The notes below the pieces were generated by a model. The model was not told the DNA's origin. It saw nothing but the letters and a program-made list of their open reading frames with translations, and did no database searches. A stretch of DNA of 63,772 nucleotides from assembly GCA_015680685.1 (NCBI GenBank), contig MNCI01010798.1, positions 83,623 through 147,394 on the forward strand, written 5' to 3'. This DNA is from Gnetum montanum (taxonomy: Eukaryota; Streptophyta; Gnetopsida; Gnetales; Gnetaceae). Positions within the stretch are counted from its first letter, which is position 1. The number at the start of each line of letters is the position of its first letter. This document shows positions 48,018 through 60,540 of the stretch, piece after piece. The translations under genes were made by a program, and so were the position numbers.

Positions 48018-51000
48018 CTAGTGTGTCAAATGCTAACCTTGGAATCTTTGATAAAATGTTGGTTCACTCTTCTTTATATGCCTTCAAGTCTTCTATGGAC
48101 ATATCATTGCCTTCCCTTCTTCCGTAGGCTCCTCCTGAGGGCCTCCTTATTATTTCCCTAGTATGGCAATCACCACACTATTGGTAAAACTTTCAAGAAA
48201 ATCTTCTAATTTTATCAATTTAATAAAAAAACCTTCTTTATTTTCCTTTAATAGTTTTTGCTATTCCCTCTTATACCACTACTTATTGGTTTAGTGCTTT
48301 TTAACCTAATTCTTCTATGCTATTGCATAATTCCTTAGGTTGGTCATAGATTGTGTCATGAACAATGTTGATATTTCTTGCTCCATTAAGGCTCTTTCAA
48401 ATTCTATGGCTTTATTCTTCTCTCTTCAATACACATGGGGAGGATGATTATGCCTAACCATGTTTCTACCTCTTAACTCAACCTCAATAAGCTCTACCTG
48501 GTTGAACATCATCTTTATTTACCTCTTATGTTCTTCTTTCTTGCATGCTTGCTCTAATGAATCTAGAAAAATAGCATTTGTATTTTCCTACTTGATGGCT
48601 AATACTCCCATGTCCTTAACATAATTGAAAGTTGCACTTATTTTATCTATAGCTATGCTTTCTACTACTATGTCAATCTTTATTTTTGGATCATGGAATG
48701 TTATATGATTGTTATTTAACTTAACTTTTGTTTCTACATGATAAACAAAGGATGTTAGAGTCTCAACTACTAACATTAGGCATTGCTCTTTCAATAATAA
48801 TGTTAAGTCTATTTACCTTCTCTTGGAGACATCAAGTTTATCTTTCTTTCGATGTTCTTAGCCAAATCTTCCAACATCAATTGTCTGTCCTTGATATAAG
48901 TCCATATTTTCTTTTTCATTTTTGGAGAAGATGAAAATTGGTTTAGTTACTTTTGATGTTTGAAAAATACATATATTCCTTTGAAATAACATCAAAAGAA
49001 ACTTACCATATGATGTGAAGAGTTTGAAGGTCATCACTTTTATAATTCATTAACAAATCTTTAAGTCACTCAAAATTAGTGTGCTTGCTAAAGAAGTGAT
49101 GTCAGCAAGAGGTGGAAGAGGAATCTTCATTTTTGGAAGTTCATTCCTTGCACTCTCTCAAATTTCTTGCTCTTCTTGGCCTATTTCATAGAGGTTTAAA
49201 CTCAAAAGCTTACCAAAAGAACTTAAACTTTATTTATCTCCTTTTTCGTTCTTATCTAATAAAAGCAATTTAGTCAAAAATTCAACATTCTCTTTGATTA
49301 TACCTTCCTTCTCATCTTTAGGTATAGAAGGAAGGCTAGAATGTAGCTTTTTTTCTTCACATTCCAAAGCTCTCTTTTCCCAAGAAACCTCTAAAAAATA
49401 TAAGCAAAGTGTTAACATTAGGTCATAGTTCATGGGAATCAATACTAAAAGCTATGCCATGTCTTTTAAACTTCAGTAAAGAAAAAGAGAAATGTAAGTT
49501 AATAAAAAGAAATACTCAATTATTTTCTCCTATAAATTTTCCTAGGAGATCTTTATTTTGGTAGTCTCCAAGAAGATGTATTTCTCTTATGAAAGAGATT
49601 TTCTCTTTTTGGAAGCCTTTCCTTGTCATCAGTTCTAAAGGTGCTTTAAAAATTTCATCCTTTCCTATTTGTGTGTTACCACTTGTTTGCTTCTTTGGCT
49701 CTTCAATGTTCTTAGACATTAAAAAAGCCACCATATCCATGGTCTTAGACATTGATGTCAAAGGACCCCCATCAACAATACTATATGCAAATATCAAGCT
49801 CCCTAAGTATTGGCATAATAGAAGCCTAAAGTCTACCTTTGAAGCATTGTTTGATTGCTTCTCCTAGCCTTTAGAAAAAAAAAGTTGTAGTTGCTTTTAT
49901 GATGCCATATTAAAATCCAAAATTGATCCTATTAATCATTGTTTTTTTCTTTCCCTTCTTGTCCTCTTTGGATTACTTTTCCATCTCTTCAACTACCCCT
50001 TAACAAAGTACTAGTACCTAATTGGTTGCCCTTCCTTGGGACATAATCCCATATAGCCCATATACTTGTCTAGGAAGTAGATCCCATTTCTAACCAATTT
50101 TATTGTAAAATATCCTCTCAACAAAAAATATAAATAAATTTTTCAAGTCTTCATTGGTCCCCTTGTAAATTTTGATGGCATCCCTCTTCTTTAAACCAAC
50201 TCATTCTTCCATGAACATTAGCTCTACTAAATCTAGCTTTAAGTTATCAATCTTTATTTCCTACTGTTAGAAGCCTATCCAATATCTTAGTGCAGCTAGG
50301 TTTCAAGTAATCATGACTTGCTTTTGGTTTACATGAACTACAAAGACAACCTTTTCGATTGAGTATCTCTTTATTAAGCTAACATACTTTGCTGCACTAG
50401 GGTACAAAAGCTTCAAATCCAAAGCACACAAAATCTCTACCTTATCAAACTTATTATATTATTTGATGTCTTCACCTTCAAATAACCACTTTTAAGCATT
50501 TTGTGCATTACTAGTAGATATAACTTTGAGCTCATCTACTAGGCTAGTAACATCAATATTTTTTTTATCTTCAATGCTTATTTGATTTGCAATAAGTACA
50601 TATAATCATTAGTACAATCTCTTACTCCTATTTCTTGCTAAAAACATTAGCAAAGTATACACTTATACCTACTTTTATACCTACTTTTAGGCCTTGATAT
50701 GATCCTTAATTTCTTTGGCCATTTTTCATTCTCATCATGCCTTTCTTCCCACAAAGGGTGAAGCCATCCTTGGTTGTGATAGTTATTCGAAAATCTATGA
50801 AGCCTCAATTCCTTGTACTATGCATCAAAATGTGACATCAATTGAGCTTGTCAATTTTGATGCAAGGAAAGATCTTGTAGCAAATTTTGTAAAACTACTA
50901 AGTGATTGAGCCCTTGTATGTCTAGATCAACAAACCTACATGACCACATCAAAGTTAGTTTTAATGGAAATAAAGTTAACTTGAAATCTCTTTTGACTTT

Positions 51001-51439
51001 TAAAACTTTCAACTTACCTTTTAATAAAAACTTAAGAACCTAGAGGATTGGACATTACTCTAGAAGTCTAAATTTCCAAGAGCAGTGTATTGTTAGCATT
51101 GAACTACTAGTACTACCTTCTTTCTCACAACTTATCCAAACATTTCCTATAGACCAAGATATCCTTGAATAGCTCCTTGATCTCGGTTCCTTTTTCATAA
51201 ATGATCTCTATGAGCTCTATAAGAAATCCTAGTAGAAGTTCCTAAAAAGCTTGTAGAATATATTATTCTCCCAATATCATTCGAATCATCATATGGAAGT
51301 GGTTGATATAAAAATTTAGGAACTCTATAGCTTCTTACCAATCCCATAACTTCTATGGCATCAATTATGCAGCATCAAAGAGAAGCTTGCTCTTGATGGA
51401 CCTTAGCTTCCTCACTTGTTCTCTAAGTGCTTCTTTCAT
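48018..51439 (-). pseudogene. Antisense gene inside D2, main part (unknown protein, aORF)
   Basis: Minus-strand partner of the D1 plus-strand gene. It begins ATGAAAGAAGCAC (51439) just after a CTTCTCCTTGTAG-like run (minus strand 51463-51440), which suggests an intron before the start codon. Matching runs include FAYSIVDGGPLTSMSKT (D1: FSYSIGGGGPLTLVLNT), LNLYEIGQEEQE (D1: LNLDKIGQEAQE), EFERALMEQ (D1: EFQRALMER) and ATFNYVKDMGVLAIK. One intron is at 48920-49006. The last exons are cut off by element C (41103-41353). Stops and frameshifts break it. I do not recognise the protein. Confidence 0.7.
48920..49006 (-). other. Intron of the antisense gene, D2 (87 nt)
   Basis: Minus strand: exon end CATATG, donor GTAAGTTTC, pyrimidine-rich end CATCTTCTCCAAAA, then ATGAAAAAG. 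Same position as D1 21962-22049; the acceptor AG has become AA. Confidence 0.75.
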
Positions 51440-52960
51440 CTACAAGGAGAAAGAATATAGTCAAACCGCCATTAGCATTGAAAGCATAGTTTTTTAGATC
51501 AAATTCTTCAATAAGAATTATAACTTATATTTTGACATTACATGACAAAATCTTGTTAACTTTTGCTTCAAGTTGACATCCATGTTAAAATTTCTTTAGA
51601 ATTTCAACATGACACGTAGAAGTTGAACTACAAAAATGTAATGTTATTTGTTGAAAATGTTTCAATGTAATACATCATCCCTCACTCAAAACCTCATTAC
51701 TAAGACTTAGCTTTTCACAAAAAAAAAGTAACACAAGTTTCTTCACATCATGTTCTTTATGCAGAGATCTCCAAATACATGTTTTCTCAAAATTCATAAG
51801 AACGATTGTGAATTTCATCATGAAAATGTTGGTACATGCTCATCTCTACTTACTAAACTCAAAACATCAACTATTTTTAGCTAAACTAGCATAAAAATTT
51901 TGAATTTCCCTACCCTAGCATTGTTGTTCACTATTGATTGAAACAATAACACAAAATCTCATTTTCTTTCTACATCTAGGTTGCAAATCTATAAAAAATC
52001 CTAGATAAATGCCACATTTTCTATCTAGAACTCATGAATTATAGCACAAAAATAAATGCACTAAGTTTCTAATTGTAGATCTATCAAACTTTATTGAAAC
52101 CTTCAAAACCAAGGTGACACCATGGGATTATCAATACCCACAAAAAAATCAAACCTAAAAGCTTAAATTCAAGCTTCAAAAATCTTGCAAATTACTAGGT
52201 TTTACTAAATCTAAGCCTAAAACTATAGTTGCTAACCAATATTTTTAGAAAATCTCCAAAACTAAAAATGGCTTTCATGGAAAACTATAGGAATAATGCC
52301 AAACTCTACTAAAAATTTCCAACTAGGGTTTTGATGACTTATATTTAAGCTTTGGAAGGGAGTGAGTAGGGTTCAGGTAGTTTCTTGCTACCACTAATCC
52401 CACCTTTGAATCTCTACCTACTACTTCGACTATTGGGCATTTCTTTCTTATCACTTAACATTACTATTATTTTCTACTCTACTCTCATGTTGTTTGCTAA
52501 AGTTCTTAGATACAAATAAAAGCTTTTGTGCTAAACTTTCCTTTTTAGTGACTTATATAGCTTGAGGAAATGATGTGTACCCTAAAATGTTTTATGCACA
52601 ATATTTTTACATCATTTAGCTTCAATGTTTTGCATTATTTATTTTCTAAAATTCTTTTCAAACTTGATTTTTATAATTCTAGTTTAGGTGAATATGGATG
52701 TCTACCTAGTGTCTCTATTCTAACATCTAATCTTAAGCTAACCTACAAGTTAGGTACATTGGGCTCTAAATATTTCTTTTATTGACTTAAATCAAGTTTA
52801 ACTTTCCTTATATCCTCATTAAACATCAAAAGGGATGAATTGTTGCCTCAATCCTATATCTTTTTACTTCATTGAAAGCCTCGTGTAATTAAAGATCACC
52901 TAATTGACTTACCTGTACTAAGCCATAAGGGTGAACAAAAGACTATTTAGCTTAGTTCTC
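51440..52960. other. D2 interval between the antisense-gene start and RT
   Basis: No coding domain. 51800-52560 matches D1 18440-19200 in reverse complement, so it is an inherited part of family D and probably holds the antisense promoter. The last 150 bases are the linker before RT. Confidence 0.5.
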
Positions 52961-53880
52961 TTCTCTTCCAAGATCTTTAGAAAGCTATTTTGGAAAACTT
53001 GCAAAAACATTCAATTGCTTTCATTTAGAGATATAACAATATGCCTAGTCTACATCCAAAGCTAGTAAAACATAACATCATTTTGGAAAAATATTCTAAA
53101 GCTTGTTAAATAAAAGGCTAGGAAAATTTCTCCAACTATAGCTCTTACTATAAAAGAAAATATCACTAAACTTTACAATGCTAGATTCATTCATCTTGTT
53201 GATTATTCTAATTAGGTTTCTAACAATAGTTATAGTTTCCAAGAAAATTGGTAGCATTTTTGTATGCATTGACTTTTAATATCTCAACAAAGTCACTCTT
53301 AAGAATGATTTTTCTTTACTAAACATTGATCAACTCATAGATTATACAAGTGTTCATGCTCTTCTATCCTTCATAGATGGGTTTCTAGTTATAATCAAAT
53401 CCAAATAAATCTAGAGCATAAGTAATATAGTATCTTCATCACTCCTTAGGGAATATTTTGCTACACTAAAATGTCATTTGGACTTAATAATGCTAGAGAT
53501 ACTTATCAATGAGCTATGAATTTTATTTTCAATGACACAATGTTCAAAATAGTTAATGATTATGTTGATGATTTGACCATCAAATCTACCTTGATAACTA
53601 ATCATTCTTCTAACTTAGATTAAGTTTTGACTTACTACAACAAGTTTAAGCTATGTCTTAACCCTAATAAATGCATCTTTATAGTTCTCACAGATAAGAT
53701 GTTAGGTTATATTTTATTTTAAGAAGGCATTGTGGCTGATCCTGATAAGGTCAAGGATATTCTAGATCTTGCAACTCATAGAAATATTCAAGATATGTGT
53801 ATTCTACAAGGTCATCATTAAGTAGTTTTTCATTTTATCTCTAATCTTACTGATCATCTTCATTTTTTAACTTGCTTCAT
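52961..53880 (+). pseudogene. Family D2 reverse transcriptase
   Basis: Plus strand: MPSLHPKLVKHNIILEK, then the strand-lined palm with MSFGLNNARDTYQxAMNFIF and the active site DYVDD at 53558-53572 intact, LNPNKCIFIVLTDKMLGYIL and VADPDKVKDILDLA. Stops and frameshifts interrupt it. Sequence type and downstream domains fit the Tat group. Confidence 0.8.
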
Positions 53881-54800
53881 AAATCATCCTCTTTTATCTA
53901 GGATGAGGAGTTTAAAAAATCTTTTGACTTAATTAAAGAAGTTTTTACTACCCTTCCTATTCTACATCCTCCATAATTTGATCAACCTTTTTACATGTAT
54001 CTTTCTAAATCCAACCATTCCATATCCATCATGTTTTTTCAAAGGCAAGAAAATGAAGTTGAATTTTCCGTATATTACATATCTCACCCTTTCTTAGATT
54101 GTGAGACTAGGTATTCTGACATTGAGAAATCTTGTCTAAGTCTTGTCCTCACTCTTAAAAGTGGAGACATTACTTTCTAAATGCTAAGGTATTTATTATA
54201 TGTAAAGATAACATTCTAAAATTCATTACTAATAATTCTTCTGATAATTACCACTTAGCTTGTTGGAAGACATTTCTTTTTGAATTTGACCTTTATTTTC
54301 TATCTTAACACTCTATCAAAGGATAAGCCATAGGTGATCTTATTTCTTTTTTTTTAATCAACTAATGTTGTTCATAGCTTATAGATCAACACAAAGAGTT
54401 TAAACATTGTCCTTTATTTCAATGGAACACACACTTCCTTTGAATCTAGTATAGCCTATGTCCTTATTATTTCCATCAAATAAGTCTTTTATGGGGCTTA
54501 AGAGCTTCCCATGCACTAACAACATAGCTAAATATGAGGCTCTGATACAAGGTTTCTTACTAGCCTTGTAGAATAAAGGTAAGACTATTACTATTTATCA
54601 TGACTCTCAGCTCATCATAAATCAAGTTAATGTTGAATATTAATGTAAGGCTCCTCACTTAGTTCATTATCTAGAAATGGATAAGAAACTTATTGTTTTC
54701 TTTTATACTCATACCTTGAGCCACATTCCACACTCTCAAAACATGGTAGTTGATGCTCTGGCAACATTTTCAATTCATGGAAATCCTTCAGCCATACAAG
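53881..54800 (+). pseudogene. Family D2 RNase H and second (Tat-type) RNase H
   Basis: First RNase H at 53990-54180: MYLSKSNHSISIMFFQRQE, VYYISHPFLDCETRYSDIEK. Second at 54430-54790: CTNNIAKYEALIQGFLLAL, IYHDSQLIINQVNVEY, HIPHSQNMVVDALATF. Two RNase H domains in a row are the hallmark of the Tat lineage. Confidence 0.75.
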
Positions 54801-54879
54801 ATCAACTTGTACAAATGGTTTTTTAATACATGTTACACAATTCCCCAATATCTCAATTGTCAATATCAATACAAATGAT

Positions 54880-56114
54880 GAAAATAAGCAATATGTTGAA
54901 CTTCTGCATTACCTCACTACTAGACTAACACCTAATCATCTGACATCTACTTAAAAATATGCTTTATGTAAACCTAGTTAATACTTTGAATTAGTGAATT
55001 CCAATATTTATGTCAAATTTCTTCTAAAAGAATTTTTCTACATTGCCTTAATCCTCCAGAGTCTAAAATAGTCCATGACCAAGTTCACTCAAGAGTTTGT
55101 GATGGACATTTAAAATTATGCTTCTTGGCTACTTGTATCATTTCTTTAGGCTATTAGTGATCAACCTTAGCTAAATATGCGTTCAATCTAGTCAAGATAT
55201 GTAATACTTACCAAAGACATGCATCACTTTTCTATCTCTTCTCATAGAAGCTTTGCATGTCTCAAATACATGACCCTTTCAAAAATGAAGTTTAGATCTT
55301 ATTGGTGCCATTTATCATCCTTTATTTGATGTGTACCAATTTATTTTGGCTACTACCAAATATTTTACTAAGTGGGTAGAAGCTATTTCTTTGTGTTCCA
55401 CAAAGTCTTACTTCATTTGTTATTTTATTCTGAACCACATAATAACTTGCTTCAATGTGCCTCTCCAAATTGTAATTGACCATGCACCATAGTTCAAAAG
55501 TAAGGAGGGAGTTGATTTCTACTCTATGTATCACATTATTTACTCATTCTCATCACCATAGTGCCCTTAATCTAATGGTCAACTAAATCCACTAATAAAA
55601 CTCTCATTTGTTTCCTTCATACTAGGGTCAATAATATCCAATGCAATTAGCACATATAGCTATCCCATGCTTTTTGGGTGTACTATACCATTTTTGTATA
55701 ACTACTGAGCATACCTCATATTCCTTAACCCATAGTTCTAAGGAAATCTTACTAGTTATGCTTCATATTTTTCTCTTCATGATTAATGTTCAAATCACAA
55801 CAACAACTATATGTGATGTGTTGAGTTGAATATTCTTAAAAAATAATAGTAAGATTCTCTTCAACATCTACATGAATATCAAAAAGAGATTCAACATCAC
55901 CACTTTAGAAATGTTAGAATTAGAAAGATTCATGAAGATGATATAGTCCTCTACCATTTTCTAAACTTTAGAGATACAAAGTTCTTTCCCAACTGGTAGG
56001 GTTCTTTTCTAGTGGTTCAATCTCTACAAAATAGCACCTATGTCCTATTTGATCTAGAAGGGCATAAATTTCTAGACCCCATCAATAGAAGCTTTTGGAA
56101 ATGCTACTACATGT
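54880..56114 (+). pseudogene. Family D2 integrase
   Basis: Zinc-binding part with VHSRVCDGHLK and ICNTYQRHAS (55080-55230), core with KWVEAISLCSTKSYF, IVIDHAPxFKSKEGV (the Asp is kept) and SNGQLNPL, then the C-terminal FFPNWxGSFLVVQSLQNSTYVLFDLEG run (55980-56060). Stops are frequent. D1 lacks the C-terminal half. Confidence 0.72.
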
Positions 56115-56754
56115 AGCCAATTTATAATATTAAACCTATTGATTGTTGGAGACTGAACGTTTGTTCTCCCAATAGCAGTTTGCTTTCTGTTAGTTCGTTT
56201 ATACTACAACAAGATATATACTACATTGGAATATCAAGTTTTCTCTAAACCCTAGTTTACTTGTACTATTTTTCTTACTTTATTCCCTCTCTTTGTCTCA
56301 TATTCTACTATTTCTCTAGTTATATTATTCATATTTTCTTATGTTATCAATCTCGTTCTATTCTGTGTGCTCAACAAAAATCATTAAAGGTGTGACTAAT
56401 TGTATTTTTAAGTGGGATAGGGATGGATTGCTTCAGTAATGTATATGTCATCCTTTTCGGTCATATAGTGTGTAGGATTTATTCATGCCCCACTTCTATG
56501 GCATAGCATCATCCTCATGATAGGTTTATGGGTGATATCCTCTTTTCTCCCTTTTTTTTTGCTTGCTTTCTTTGTTTGCTAATAATTTCTACTATATTTC
56601 TGTCTTCTTCCTCTCATCCCCTTTCCTCATCTATTTTCATTTATCTTTATATTCAACATTACTAAGGCCAAACAATTGTCTTTGCCCAAATGTAGTGAGG
56701 AAGTGTTAGGTGTAGAGTGATGTAAGGAGTGTGAATATTAATATGAGTGAGCAA
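56115..56754. other. D2 3' non-coding region and junction with family B
   Basis: T-rich and non-coding. GTGAGGAAG followed by TGTTAGG near 56697-56711 could be the D2 polypurine tract and the first bases of its 3' LTR, but no LTR-length sequence follows. From about 56720-56755 the sequence becomes family B leader. Confidence 0.35.
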
Positions 56755-56773
56755 CACTTGACAACATCACCAA
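56755..56773 (-). promoter_or_regulatory. Primer-binding site of family B
   Basis: Minus strand TTGGTGATGTTGTCAAGTG directly after the LTR end CTCATCA. It is a decayed form of the tRNA-Asp-type site of family A (TTGGTGTCGTTGCCGGGG). Confidence 0.65.
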
Positions 56774-57603
56774 TGATGAGCAACAAATTAGATCCTACAT
56801 CCAACCATACAAATTGTAAGCATTAATGCACAATCTAATCAAATTCCATGGCATGGCTACCGAGATGATTTACATACCTAAACGTGAGATCATTGATTAT
56901 TATCTTTCCATTCACAACTTATGTTGGTTCAAGTGGTATGATTAAGTGTGATTGAGGTGCATGATGATTTGTATTATTATTTAAAATATTAAAATATTAA
57001 ATTACTTATGCTAACTGTAAGATAAAAATCTAAGTTGGCCTAAGCATAGAGTATCTATTTCTTGCTTTTTGTATACATCCTAAACATATACTAACATTAT
57101 TGGATGGTCCTAGGCATACCAAATATTTACCATTGGGATTACCAAATGCTAGTATGTATGCTCAAAGTGGTCATGCTTATGTTTGATACTTAATGTGCAA
57201 AATAATAAAATATTTAACTAATAACATGAAAAAGTAAATAAATGTTTAGAGTAAAGTGCAAGAAAGTAAATCATAGTGCTAGTTTGAATGCTGAAAGGGA
57301 GAAAACAAATCTCCATTTTATTGCCACCATGCACATGTATCCAGGTACATAGTGCACTTAAATAACACTTTGTATAATTCATTTAATCTATACTACGAGC
57401 ACTCAAAAGAAAAAATATTCTAACTTTCATGGAAGAAAACTATAAGATTTTCCCTAGAGAATGACTAAAAAGGTATTATAAATGTGATGGATGTGCATAT
57501 GTATATAGGTGAGAGACAAAACAACGTTAATGCATCATAGGATTGATGCATAAAAGTGTTGACACATAACCATCAATACAGTTGACCAACTTACATTTCA
57601 TCA
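56774..57603 (-). repeat. 5' LTR of family B (830 bp)
   Basis: Minus strand TGATGAAATG...GCTCATCA. Its first 640 bp match the truncated 3' LTR at 4778-5441. Its last 190 bp match the end of the family A LTR (for example ATCATGCACCTCA and TTTGTATGGTTGGATGTAGG against ATTCGTATGGTTGAGTGTAGG), so families A and B are related. The primer site on its left shows that the element body lay to the left. Confidence 0.78.
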
Positions 57604-60540
57604 TCAAAGAAGACATGTTAAAAGTCAATCAAAGATGATTTTAAAAAAAAAACTACAAATAAATAAAGATCTAGCTCTTCATAGAATCAAATGGTGAAAA
57701 AGAACTGATGTAGATTACCCTATTTTATTAGAACAATGCTAAGATGATGATGATGATGATACAAGTTTTAAATAGTAGTTAATAATATATTAGGACTAAT
57801 AATATATGATTTTTTAAATACAATCCAAAGAAAGCAAAAGAAAAACAAAGTAAGTAGCAACTACAATTATTGGTCACATGCCTATATCATACATGAAGCA
57901 CCAATATGTAAGTATGAAATATCTATATGTTATTATTTTAATTTATGAACATTTTTTTTTGAAATGTAAATGTTAGGTTTGAATGTTTGATGATGCCTAA
58001 CATCATTTTTGCATATTAGAAGCTTCATTTCAAGAAAGCTCATTTGTTCAAGCTAACATGTCAAAGAGAGAATGAAACATGTGCATTCATACACAAAAGA
58101 AGTGATGGTAAGTATCCATTTGTGATTATGGTAATTTATTGCCATTTATTTTAATAAAACTAGTTTCTTTTTAAAAATTATTTATTTATGAATGAAAAAG
58201 TTGAAGATAAGATAGAGAGATATCATAGTACAACTATTACTAGGTCATATGATGCTATCATACATGTTAGATGTGATACCCCAAATTGAGTACGAGGTAT
58301 AGGTCTTGAAACTAGATAGGGTAAACTATGAGAAAAGAGTGGCTCTATTAGTTGTAAGGAGTAACATGAGTTAAAATCCAAGAATACATCACTTAAAGAA
58401 CAACTATTGAAAGTCAAACATGATCATGTAGAGGCTTGGGCTACCTTGGATAACAATATACTAGAGTTGAGGGCTAAAATAGAGTAATCCAAGGTAGTAA
58501 TATAGTTTGGCTATGAGAAACTCATGTGAGCATATATATATATGGATTCTTAACCTTGAACAAATGTGTTCAGATTTATGATTTATTTTTTGGTGGATCT
58601 TTCATTGTTTATCATAAATGAAAATCCATTATGTATTTCAAATAAATAAATATGATTGGATTTTTTTTCTCATTCAATGTACTTTAATTTGTATATGTAG
58701 GAAAAGGTGGAGAAGCCATTATGAGACATCTCATTCTCACTCTCATTGTTATTTCGTCGACTATTCATTCCACTTTTGATGACAGCTAAAATTTTTGTTA
58801 AATTGCACATTTTTGTTTTTTTGTCTCTTAGACATTGTCCAATGTGTTGTTCATGTATGGATGGTTACATTTTGAATATTTTATTCATGTAGGTGTTTGT
58901 GATTGACAATTAATTAATGATTGCACTCTTGTTTATCCTACTAGCTATGATTGTCCATTGATTGTAATGTACTCTACAAGCTTTAACTTTTTGCTTTGAG
59001 GATCCATGTTTAGTTTCTTTAATTACTCTCTAATATGCATGCACAAATTATTCTAATTTTAAAAATTAAAATAAAAAAGAAGTATGGTTGAAAGACTTAA
59101 AGCTCACATACTCATATGGAATCCTTCTTAATACCAAGAAACCCACATTTATGTCCAAGTCCAAGTCCACATTCCAATGAATAGAAAAACATATGCTAAT
59201 CTAAGATATGGTGTTTTTTTTGTTTTGTTTTGTTTCTTCAAGATCTTGTTAGAAATTCATGCCCTAGTATCCTTAAACTACCTTTAATTCTTAGGTGTTA
59301 CTTAGAATTCCAAGCTTTTAAAACTGCATTTTCATCCCAGTTTCTGGTAGCAATTGTCTGATTAGACCATATTATCAAATCATTTATTTAGTATAAAAAT
59401 TATTCACCTAATTCGATGTCATGTGAATGCATATGGTGATTTTGAGAAAGCTTACTTGAATTTGTTTTTCTTAATTAGGTGAATGTATTCGTCATTCTTG
59501 AGGATATATTGAAAGTCTCCAAATTGGACACAACACATACAATGGCTTTACTGGTGCTATTAAAGTTATCCTCATGCTTTCCACCTTGTTCTGAGTAAGA
59601 GGTTCACTTTTAACACTATGCCTTATGTAATTTTAAGTAACTTAAGATTTTAAATTGTTGTGAAACTAGTGTTAGAAATGTTTGTCCATGGTTTTTCATA
59701 GGTTAGCAATCTATACCAATATTATCCATATGGTATAGCAATATTATCATTAATGAGAGAATTATTTTTCTATACATTTCTCTAATTAATCTCATTTTAG
59801 TTGTGTTATAGTAGGCCATAGTGCCACTGCTATAATGATTTTTTATGATATAGAGATTGTCTTGGGTATCATTTAGCTTTTAATTTTTTTGTGTATAAGT
59901 TCGTTATATATTTCTACCAACATAGTTAAAACATACAAAAGATTGAAAGCTTTAGGTAAATGAACCTATAATTATTTACATGGTTACAAAAATGCTACTA
60001 TTGGATTTATAATATTAGCCTAATATGAGTCAGCTTCCATGAATAATGGCACTCTATATTAGAGCAAGAACATGAAAATCAATTTTCATTTTACAAAATA
60101 GGAAGGAAGACCTCAACTTATGTTAGTGTCCTTTCCTTTCATGTATATTTGGAAACTGGATTTTCTTGCTGTGTGAATTTATTCCTTGTTGCAAGCATTT
60201 TGTTAGGGTTTAATAATTAATATAATAACAAAAGACTTGGTTTTTCTTGTTAAGCTTGATGTTTTTGTTTGTGTGACATCTTGACATGCGTTATTGAGGG
60301 GTTTTGTAGGTATGTGTTTGTTTATGTATACTTGCTTAGTTATATATTTATAATATATATCTATAAATTGGCCAAGAGAGTCTTATTTGTTTACAAGTAA
60401 AAAGTTCTTTGAGTAAAAATTTCCATGACTTCTAAATGAAGAACAAGATTTAAAAACCTAAATTTTCATGCTTTCAAGAGGAAGAACAAGAGTTTTGTAC
60501 CTTATTTTTCCTAAGGATGGGTTTTCTAAAAATAAAATTT
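57604..60540. other. Right flank, A+T-rich, no assignable gene
   Basis: Flanking DNA outside the family B LTR. It contains a short GAT repeat (57740-57760) and many homopolymer runs. 59474-59596 reads open between TTAATTAG and a GAGTAAG donor-like site, with either frame plausible; it may be a decayed exon, but no protein family is recognised. Confidence 0.4.

Noticed and set aside
4778-57603. Family B LTR at 56774-57603 as a solo LTR
   Set aside because: The flanking five bases do not match (AATCA-like side against TCAAA), and a primer-binding site lies next to it, so it is a 5' LTR.
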